A stretch of 64,000 nucleotides of DNA from Beta vulgaris subsp. vulgaris. Its lineage: Eukaryota; Streptophyta; Magnoliopsida; Caryophyllales; Amaranthaceae. Location of the stretch: positions 55,786,141 to 55,850,140 of the forward strand of contig NC_079203.1 of the NCBI RefSeq assembly GCF_026745355.1. The letters are read 5' to 3'. This document shows, one piece after another, positions 47,901 through 56,658 of this stretch (its first letter is position 1; every line of letters starts with the position of its first letter). The translations under genes were made by a program, and so were the position numbers. The notes below the pieces were generated by a model. The model had not been told where the DNA came from. It did not search any database and worked only from the letters and a program-made list of their open reading frames with translations.

Positions 47901-49724
47901 TCCTGTTGTCCCTATCTTGGCATAAAAAATGTCTAGTAGGCTCTAATAGTCTAATAGGTTCCTGACACACGAGTTTTAATGCAATTATATCACCAAAAAA
48001 ACTTGCTTATAAATTTTTGATGCAATTTTTCTTAGTAGATTTAATATTGTTGTATCTAGATGACCTGCTGCTTCCTTAATGTACAGTATTCCTTTAATCT
48101 TAGAACCTTTCATCTAAACTACTTTTCTTTTCGCAAGGTTACTGTTCGTTGTGGATGTCACAGCTTGAAAAAGGAGTGGCTGTGCCATGAGGTTCAAGCT
48201 GGGTACATCAAATCTGATCGTGATCCTAAAGATATACCCAGGACTCAATATGGAAGTGGACTTCTTCCCTGTGATTCGAGCTGTAAGAGCAAAGCCGAAG
48301 CTCGTGAGTCAGAATTACTGCAGCGAAAACCTAAGGCTCCAGAGGTAATCATTGGTTGCTGTTTAGCATTGCTGATATATTATTGCTCTGTGTCTTTTAT
48401 AATTCTACTGAATGCATCCTGTAGAACAGCAAACCATAGAATAACGCTAGCTAGGTGATAAAGAAAGCTTGATAATCAACCTTTATATGAAGTCTTCTCT
48501 TGATAGGAAAAAGTCAAATAGCTGAGAACAGAGAGTTGGGTTGTGTAAATACTAGATAGTTTATTTTGGATGCTTGCAAAGTTCAGATCTTGACATTCCG
48601 AACATTTATTTGCTCATATCGTGAGTTCAGCTGGATGTCTAGCCTGTAGCCAATTAATCTGAATTGTGCCCATAATTATATTATGAGCATCGAATTGGTC
48701 CAACCCAAAAATGAGTGTGACTAATATAGTCCTTCCTCCGTCCCATAATATAGTGCATACTTCATTTTTGGTGGGCTAAACTTTAAAATCTTTGATCAAA
48801 TATTCTCATTATTATATACAAAAAAACCTACTCATGTGTGATTTTGTTAGATTTCTCTTAACGTGTATTTTCATAATATCAACTTTTTATATTTTTTATT
48901 AATATGAGTTTAAAGATATTGAAGGTCAGAGTTACGTCTTGGAGACCGTGTAAAAAGGAAACAAGCACTATAAAATGGGACGGAGGGAGTAATATGTTTA
49001 ATACTCCATCCGTCCCAAATTTTTTTTGTATGCCACATACCCTTTTTGCTATCTCTGTGTTTATTTATTTTTTTGTAAATTGAGCCCTACATCTACTCAC
49101 CCACTTTTATTTCGTTACTTCGGACTTTCTTGAAAGTTTGTACCAAAATGGTTTGTAACAATTAATTTGGGACAAAGGGAGAATATTATAGTAAAGCTTA
49201 TTGACAATAGAGTGATACTCTGATAGACCCATATACTCCAGAATCCAAACTGAATGACTCATTTAGTTGAATATAACCATAATTGAACAACCAATATGCG
49301 ACCACTAACCAAATATAAATTCGAAAAGTTCTTATTTACCTCTTGTAAAACAGAAAAAGGAAACTGAGGATGAAACACATTTACCAAAGCGAAGAAAGAG
49401 GCGTGAACGAGTACAAGAAACGAAGCAAGCCTCAAATCTACAGGTGCTTAGTTACTATGCGCTTTGAGTCTTCGTAGTATGATATCTAGATGCAACGATT
49501 TGCCATCCTTTTCATGCATTCTAATTTCTGGCCGTATCTAACATTGACTATTTGCTTATGAGCAGAAACTCATAACCGTAATACAGAGGTACATTATGTT
49601 CGCCATTATTTTGGTAGCTTTAGTCGCGGTAGCATATTATGGATACAAGGGTCTCTTGTTCCTCAACAATTGGATGAATGAAGTTGAAGAACACCGTGAG
49701 AAAAGAAGATACCGAAGGATCTGA
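41942..49724 (+). CDS. NFXL2: NF-X1-type zinc finger protein NFXL2-like with C-terminal membrane segment
   Basis: Thirteen exons join in frame to 876 aa: 41942-43090, 43180-43293, 43377-43432, 43966-44032, 44575-44667, 44833-44918, 45040-45202, 45330-45503, 45984-46174, 47252-47333, 48138-48344, 49354-49443, 49566-49724. A Ser-rich N-terminus leads to a RING/PHD-type finger (about 78-144, CLICLERI..., CIQNW, CPKC), the E3-ligase-like part of the family. From about 178 onwards follow many NF-X1 fingers of the CG-H-C-C-H-GPCPPC type (for example [15 protein letters not shown]). Near 800 is a basic patch ([10 protein letters not shown]). The last exon encodes a hydrophobic segment (about 832-852, [16 protein letters not shown]) with a charged tail. 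Length is close to Arabidopsis NFXL2 (883 aa), known as EARLY BIRD, a clock regulator that interacts with ZEITLUPE. Membrane attachment is inferred. Confidence 0.9.
46597..46859. mobile_element. Stowaway-like MITE in NFXL2 intron 9
   Basis: TACTTCCTCCGTTTCTAAAT on the left and ATTTAGAAACGGAGGAAGTA on the right are perfect inverted ends, with TA at both edges. About 263 bp. A related half-end (GAAGTAGAGGGAGTA) follows near 47012-47026. Confidence 0.85.
48728..48991. mobile_element. Stowaway-like MITE in NFXL2 intron 11 (first of two)
   Basis: CCTTCCTCCGTCCCATAATA on the left; TAAAATGGGACGGAGGGAGT on the right. Ends of the CTCCCTCCGTCCC class. Confidence 0.75.
49002..49185. mobile_element. Stowaway-like MITE in NFXL2 intron 11 (second)
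   Basis: TACTCCATCCGTCCCAAATT on the left; AATTTGGGACAAAGGGAGAA on the right. It begins only about 10 bp after the preceding MITE, so two insertions stand back to back. Confidence 0.65.
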
Positions 49725-50174
49725 TTAGTAAGACAACATACGGATTATAACAGTTGGTGAAAATTATGGAAAAGGATAGAACATCATTCTTTGTTTTTGT
49801 TACACAATACACAATACTAGTTGATTAGAGCAGTGGTTTACTTACAAATTACAATGGTGAATATTAGGTGTTTCAAAATTCAGGTATGTTAAGAGTGTAA
49901 ATTATGTTTACATAAATACTACATAGTAGTCTGTATCTTGCATGTTACCTCTCTTTTCTGGAGATTTAGAAAATTGCTGGATTATGTAACAAGTATATTG
50001 TCTTATTGTAATTTCTTACTATTAATAATTATCAGTGGAAATCAATCAAGTTTCAACTTTTTTCTCCCCTTTTATTATTCCTTCATTGTACATACATACA
50101 ATAAAAATGTAATGACCTTGTATGTGATTTGTAAATAAAATTTCCTGCTATATGTGGTAAGGAGAAATCTTGAT
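49725..50174. other. NFXL2 3' flank
   Basis: AT-rich, with AATAAA-type motifs near 50099-50105 and 50135-50141 that could serve as polyadenylation signals. No other gene. Confidence 0.4.
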
Positions 50175-50330
50175 ATGTCGGGTTTTTTTAAAGAAATCCC
50201 TACTTTTCATTGGTGAGAATCGATTCTAAGACCTCTTGAAATTAGGAGAGATTTTCTAACCATGGAGCGATCTCTGACTCTCAAGTCGGTGAAGGTAGCG
50301 ATTTCTCATTGTGTGTACATTGTCTCATGA
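50175..50330 (-). repeat. SINE-like sequence, minus strand
   Basis: On the minus strand: TCCATGGTTAGAAAATCTC (A-box-like), then GGTCTTAGAATCGATTCTCACC split over the B-box region, ending in an A-run (TTTTTTT at 50184-50190 on the plus strand). Confidence 0.45.
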
Positions 50331-50357
50331 GACTGTTTTGCACATCCATTTCTTTTA

Positions 50358-50704
50358 CGGCCCGTTTGGTAGTTGGTCATAAATGGTGGTAATGAGAATG
50401 AATTTGTGTGTAAATTTGTGAAAAATATCATTGTCCATTACCATGGTAATGCTAATTTATCCTAAAGTGTCCACTTTCCTTCTTGAATTTTCATTCTCAT
50501 CCAATACCACCTTGTAGGGTGGTAATGAGTGGTAATGAAAATTGCTTCCCCTTGGAGACAAAAACACAAGTTTAAGGGTGAGATTGCTTGTCCATGGAGA
50601 AAAAAATGCCTCCCCATGGAGATTTTAAGGGTGCTTCCCTAATAAAATTACACTTAAAATCCATTCCCATTACCGCATTTTATTAACGACTACCAAACGG
50701 GCCG
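50358..50704. mobile_element. Tourist-like MITE with TTA target duplication
   Basis: Terminal inverted repeats CGGCCCGTTTGGTAGT and ACTACCAAACGGGCCG. TTA precedes the left end (50355-50357) and follows the right end (50705-50707), matching the 3 bp target duplication of PIF/Harbinger-derived elements. 347 bp. GGTAATGA words repeat inside. Confidence 0.8.
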
Positions 50705-50752
50705 TTAGGGTATGTTTTTTTTGGCCCAAGTGTATAAATTTATTACGATTAG

Positions 50753-51076
50753 TGTTTTTTGCAGGGATATACCAGGGTAGTAGGCATTCCATGGGAGATA
50801 TATCTCACTAAACTTTTTTGTAAGGATATACCAACTTAAATTTAAGTTTTGTTAAAAGGTACCAAAAACACTCTTCCCGAAAAGAAAGTCAAAATCTCGG
50901 CCTTTAACTTGGTAGGAACTTAAGCAAGTCAAAGGTCGAAAATTTGACTTTCTCACCGAAAATAGTGTTTTGGTACTTTTAACAAAATTTAAATTTAAAT
51001 TGGTATATCACCAAAAAAAAGTTAATGAAGTATATCTTCCAAAATACCCTATTATCTGGTATATCTCCGCAAAAAA
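50753..51076. mobile_element. Fold-back MITE
   Basis: Outer inverted ends TTTTTTGCAGGGATATACCA and TGGTATATCTCCGCAAAAAA. Inner arms GTTTTGTTAAAAGGTACCAA and TTTTGGTACTTTTAACAAAA. The whole element folds back on itself around AAAGTCAAA..TTTGACTTT. Confidence 0.65.
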
Positions 51077-52046
51077 CTCTTCCCATTACAATGGAGCAAT
51101 GAATCTTAGAAGTATATGAGATGACATTCGGTCAAAAAAGTAAGGATTGTGTGTCAGCAACATTATGGAACAAGTTAAAAAAGCCCCTACCAAATGAACA
51201 TCTTCACATAGGAATTTTATGGTCAAAGATGTTTGGCTGTGTATGTAACTACTACTACTAAAGCTAGAAGAATTTTCTTGAAACCACATGATTTTGATCT
51301 TACTGTTATTTTAGTAAGACTGTTTCTTGGTTTCTCTTAAGTCAGTATGTTACCAGATTTTGTACATCTTCTTTGTGCTAGAGTAAAACCATGCACTCGG
51401 TTGATAAAGAAGAATATATAGACGGAAAATAAACGCGTATTAACACTACATACTTTTATGTGTATCTTCTTAGCACTAAAATACTCTGCTTTATCATGGA
51501 TTTGGTGCTAAAGAAGATACTGTATACATAAAAGTATGGATAGCAATAAAATTAGTTTTGAAGATGTTGAAATTAATGTATGCAGCTGTATTCACATAAG
51601 GAAGAAACAAGTCAACAACTACTTCCACTCTACAAGTTATAATCACGCCAATTCCTTCTAGTCGAGCCTTCCAATTCGTCATTATACCTCGAGAGGTAGA
51701 AAGAATTGCAATCCTCATTCCACCTAAAATTCTAGGAATTCGTCGATAGTTAGAATAGATTCGTAGACCTGGTCGACTGAGCTTCGAATTATTGCTATTT
51801 GACTCAGACTTGTTCTAAGAAAGTCGAGGTATTTTGAATTGTTTGTTGACACGAACAAAGTCAAGAAAAACCTCTAAAATTATTTCAATATTGGACCTTA
51901 GACATATAATAGTTCCGAATCGAATCTCTTTAGAAAAGTACATTCTTGTTTTCTTTAGGTGGATAAAGTATCTAGTAATGAGCTTCTTAGTAGTAGACTT
52001 TCATAAATTGGTTCTTTTTGTTTCCTTTTGTGGGATGACGTATTAA
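51077..52046. other. Gene-free region
   Basis: Nothing recognised beyond short AT-rich open frames. Confidence 0.4.
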
Positions 52047-52327
52047 GAGGTCGTTTGGTTCACCTCAAATTCCACTGGAATTTGAATTTCTTAGGAAGTA
52101 CAAAATAAGATAGTTGTTTGGTATGCAGTAAATAGGGTATTCATGGAAAATAAAATTTCCAATGAAATGGAATTCTTATGAAATGTAGAAATTCTTGTGT
52201 CAATTACAAATTCCTATGCTCAACCAAACACCAAAAGCCGATTCCTAGGAAATAGACAAGGAAATTTACTTCCCATAAAATAAGACCTCCCGTGAAAATT
52301 AAATTACAACGGTAACCAAACGAGCTT
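52047..52327. mobile_element. Tourist-like MITE
   Basis: Left GAGGTCGTTTGGTTCACC and right GGTAACCAAACGAGCTT form imperfect inverted ends. TAA lies before the left end and after the right end, consistent with a 3 bp target duplication. The interior holds inverted AATTCC / GGAATT words. Confidence 0.6.
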
Positions 52328-53170
52328 TAAATGTCTCATAATTTGGTTGTTAAGGAATAGAAGTATATTGTGAGTTGTCTTTGGTAAACAATATACCAAA
52401 TGGACGCATATTATTGTATGATTAAGAAGACATCAAGTTGGCCAAAAGTGATACATTTACTTATAAAAGTGTACTCCATTTGGGTGAGAAATAAAATAAA
52501 AAAATTCCCGACATATATATGGGGCGAAATAATGTAACTTATCTTAAAATCACGATAAATATTAATAGTCAAAGATACACGTTATATACAGTCGCAAACA
52601 TTCCAACTTACAGAAAACTAAAAGGGTAATAATCATCAATACACATATAAGAAGAACAATATCAGGAGTTTAGGGATCTTATAGCTCAAAAGTTAAGACA
52701 TACATAACACATAAAGAGTGTGTAAAGGCTAAACCAACTCAGCAGAGGTAGACCACCGGCCAAAACTAAGTCTCACTTCACTCTAAACAATTATTTCTTT
52801 TTTCATGAAACATATGTGTTGGATGTTATTATTATTAGAATTAGTATCAAAATTAAAAGCAGAGGCACCGACTAATTTAATGAAAATGGCTGGAATTTTA
52901 TAATGCAATAGTTAGCTTTATTAATAAGGTGGTGGGTCTTTTAGGTTGTATGAAATGTTGGCAAAAATAAAGCTCACCCACATTTTATTTCATAGCTAGG
53001 CTCATCAAGACATCAATTTCGACGTTTTGGTTCATATAGTGATATGGGTTTGGAATCAAGAATACCAAGGTAGTATAAATTCGGAACTTAATACGTAATA
53101 CCATGTATTTGATTTTATTTGGGAATGAAATTTTTTCTTTTATTTGATATCTAAATGTTTAGTATGAGTC
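52328..53170. other. Gene-free region
   Basis: AT-rich; no gene or clearly bounded repeat seen. Confidence 0.4.
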
Positions 53171-53458
53171 ATACCCACATCTTCCTTTTCGTGGGAGATT
53201 TCTAACATTGTTAAAGATGCAGGTGTGGATGCTCTTCGGTTCCAAGTGTGCGAGTTTCGTCATTGTTTTCGCGAAGTTAACAAGGCTGTTGATTTTATGG
53301 CTAGGAAGGCGCATGACTACCCTTCCTTATTATATTGGTTTCATCCTTATATGGATTTCTCCCTCATTATCCGAAAAGATGTTTTAGGCTGACCCCCCAG
53401 ACTAGGGTGTTAGTCTAAACTTGTTCTCCTTATTAAAAAAAATACCCACATCCTCCTT
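53171..53458 (+). mobile_element. 5'-truncated LINE insertion with target-site duplication
   Basis: 53188-53441 is a GC-richer island whose plus strand reads as the C-terminal end of a LINE RNase H-like domain (CEFRHCFREVNKAVDFMA..., stopping at a TGA near 53390). A short 3'UTR and an A-run (53434-53441) follow. A 17 bp duplication flanks it: ATACCCACATCTTCCTT (53171-53187) and ATACCCACATCCTCCTT (53442-53458), one mismatch. This is the classic signature of target-primed reverse transcription with 5' truncation. Not functional. Confidence 0.75.
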
Positions 53459-54124
53459 GAGGTTTAAAAATCTATCAATTTAGTAAACAAACAATAAATA
53501 TAGATTTTGCTCATTCTAAATTCATATCTTATACCAGAATCATTTGAACCAAACGCCTAACTAATCGGATAACTTTGGTATGTATGAAAGTTTGTCGACA
53601 AAACCCATTAATTATTTCACTCCTACTCATATAAAGTTTTGTATAAACTACTGGAGTACAACAATGCATATAAAGGTTTTCAGACTGAACAATCATATAG
53701 GTCCACCAAATTGACCATATATATCAATGATCATACATGTCGAGATTTCAATAATTGAAATGAATTTTTTTATGGTAAGTGTCATATCTTATCCATATAT
53801 GTGTGGTTATAAATTTCAAATCAAATTTGTATTTTTAAGTGGTTTATTTCGACATGTATTCTTTACTTTGACATTATAATTTTCCTTGATTGTCCTTAAT
53901 CCCTATATAATCGTAACATTAGCTTTTGTACAAATTTAATGAAAGCCAGCTTATGTGATAGTATTTGCTTTACTACTTATATGAAAAGTAAATGTGTTAG
54001 AAAATTTTAAGCTGGTGAACCATTTATACTTCGGCCTATGAAAAAAGTAATTTAAAAGTGGATGATTGACACACCACCACGATAGAGAAAGTTAATAATT
54101 TCTGAGTTACTATCCTATGAACAA
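53459..54124. other. Gene-free region
   Basis: Nothing recognised; AT-rich. Confidence 0.4.
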
Positions 54125-54236
54125 ATATTCTAATGATTTTAGAACATCCAAATAGAAAGTATTGCGATTACTATAAAAGGATATTCTAATGATTTTAGAA
54201 CATCCAAATAGAAAGTATTGCGATTACTATAAAAGG
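54125..54236. repeat. Perfect 56 bp tandem duplication
   Basis: The unit beginning ATATTCTAATGATTTTAGAA and ending CTATAAAAGG occurs twice in direct contact (54125-54180 and 54181-54236) without a mismatch that I could see. Perfect identity in non-coding DNA suggests a recent event. Confidence 0.9.
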
Positions 54237-55722
54237 GACTATTAACTTTTGACACAAACATTAGTCGAGATGATATTAATTGTTGATGTCATTATAAATA
54301 GCCTAACAAAATTTAGCAAATCATACATGCGCGTGTTTACAATATGGTGACTTGGTGAGTTACCTCATTTTATTGTACTAGCTAGTAGCCAAGCCAGCTA
54401 CAACTAAAATACGAAATGGAATTATTATTATTTTGATTTGGTAAGATGAATAACTTTTGGACTGTCTTCATACAGGGCCAACCCAAAGGCCGAGGCACTT
54501 GGAAGGAGGGGGTTGTAAGGGAAATTCTCCTCCAAAAATAATATGGAAACTTGATTTACAATAGGAGCCAAATTAGAACTTATACATTCACCAAGCATAA
54601 TACCATGAAAACAACTTATCAAACCTAAAAATATAGTCTGTTCTCTAACTTTTTGTGATTGAAGTCATCATCAATAATGACTTCTAAAGCATTAGTGTCA
54701 GTCAACTACGATCTAAGGTATACTCGAAACTAGATAATCCGAACTTCAACCATACCATAATTTCTCAATTTAAAAAGCTAATGATCAAAAATTAATTGTT
54801 GTAATTTATAAAACCCGATTGATAATAGATGCGAACATAATTCAAATCGAATAGTGTGTCACCTGAAAATGACCTGAATTAAGCTCCATGAGAGCAACTC
54901 ATTTGCCAATTGCCACCCTTTTATTGGCACGAGTTGGTACCACATAGCATGGCCTACCCTGCACAATTTGTAAGTTGTAGGTTTCCTTCTACTAACTATC
55001 AAATAAACTTTTATTTCTTGTGAAGGAAACTTGGAAGTAAAAGTATCTATTAGGCTGGAATAAAGGTTTTCACTTCTCAGTTTTCACTGCGTGAGTTAAT
55101 CCTGTTCACCTAATCGAGTCCGAGATCCAAGTCATTGGGTTATGCTTGGTCTTGAGCCATGTACAACTTGACATATCAGTCTAGGGCTTCGATTCAATCC
55201 ACCTGTAGGCCAAATCATATGAGCTAGCCTAGGTTTGGAAGAAATCAAAATCATCTACCTACTAGGATAATATAAGGACTAGTTGTTTTAAAAGAGTTAC
55301 TTTTTTTTTTTTTGAAGGAAAATAAACCATTTATTGAAATAATTTAATCATGCTATCAAGATCGGACTGATGTATTTCCTTAAAAAAAAAAAGACCTGAC
55401 TGATGTTTACTAATAATTGTTTTAATAATACCTATTTACTTTTAATGTACTTTTTAAATTCTACCGTTGAAATTTCTTATACTCGACTGATAAAATGTAC
55501 CTACACGGCTACAATTAATCGTCCGATATCCTAAAGACAAGAATAGTCCATCAAGGACAAGTAAGGAGCCAAATTTCCAACAAAATCTCAATTACATCAT
55601 TCTTTGAATTTAGTTCTCCACCTGAAACAAGAAAATGAACATTTTTTTTTTTGAGTCAATTGAAGTCTTTTTCCACCATAGTATCTCTATGTTATTATGA
55701 CGAAAGCCCTCCAACAAATTGT
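54237..55722. other. Gene-free region
   Basis: No gene recognised. T-runs near 55303-55313 and A-runs near 55382-55391. Confidence 0.4.
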
Positions 55723-55980
55723 AAGCTTGTGAATTATTTTTTTATCCATATGAACCACAAAGGCAGTAGAAAGAAGGAGAGGGTAGACCTGTGACCTATC
55801 GTTCATAGCACCTCAATCTTAACTATTACGCTAAAACATCCTTAATTGAGCTTGTGAATTGTTTTTTTAAATCCATATGAGCCGCGAAGGCGATACAAAG
55901 TACAAAAAAAGAGAAAGGGATTCGAACCTGTGACTTATCGTTCACAGCACCTTAATCTTAACCACTAAATTAAGACATCC
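55723..55980 (-). repeat. Tandem pair of SINE-like units, minus strand
   Basis: Two diverged copies (55723-55848 and 55849-55980) each begin AGCTTGTGAATT and run through CCATATGA, CCTGTGAC, TATCGTTCA and CAGCACCT-like words. Read on the minus strand, copy 2 shows TTAGTGGTTAAGATTAAGG and CACAGGTTCGAATCCC, good tRNA A- and B-box matches. Confidence 0.6.
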
Positions 55981-56308
55981 TTGTGAATATGGTATGTAAT
56001 ATGTATATCTAGAATATGAACCAATATTCCAAAAAAACAAAGTTGCATGATCTTGCCGTGCATCCCTTGTAAGACTTGAAAAATCAAAGACTCATACTTG
56101 GACCGTCGTCTCTTTGGACCAGTTCTATTTTTTAATAAATGAAATAAAGTTAATCTGCCAAATCTACTGGTATACATCCTATTCAACATTTCAAATAAAG
56201 AGTTCCACATGACCTTCTAAACAATGGTTTGATTGCATGACCAAATTCATGCATCATAAGTACTTTGGATGGCTGTCTTATAGTCTTAGATTATGGAAGC
56301 AAAACGTG
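55981..56308. other. Gene-free spacer
   Basis: AT-rich. A short minus-strand open frame is present but shows no family features. Confidence 0.4.
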
Positions 56309-56401
56309 TACTTCCTCCAACATAATAACTGTAACAAATGGGTATTATTTATGAGGTATAAAATATTCATTTGTTGCAGTTATGTTGTTACGGAGGAAGT
56401 A
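56309..56401. mobile_element. Short near-palindromic Stowaway-like MITE
   Basis: TACTTCCTCCAACATAATAA on the left. The right end in reverse complement is TACTTCCTCCGTAACAACAT. The pairing continues through CTGTAACAAATG / CTGCAACAAATG almost to the centre. At 93 bp it is nearly a complete hairpin. TA at both edges. Confidence 0.7.
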
Positions 56402-56658
56402 AAACAAAGATGCGATTAATTAATTCAATATCTATGATCATTCAGATTATACTGTTTTTGCTTCTTTTTTTTTATACAAGTCTCTTGATTTGCCTACTTT
56501 GATTATTTGGAAAATGAACAGGAAATGTAAACTTCAAATTTATGTACATTCTCTCTAATAACGAATTATGTACATTCTATAAACAGGTATAAATAATCAT
56601 GAAAAATGATCAATATAAAAAGAATGTCAAAACACAATCAAATTGCTTGATTTCTCTT

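Noticed and set aside
54125..54236. CRISPR-like repeat
   Set aside because: Only two adjacent units without spacers in a plant nuclear genome; a plain tandem duplication.
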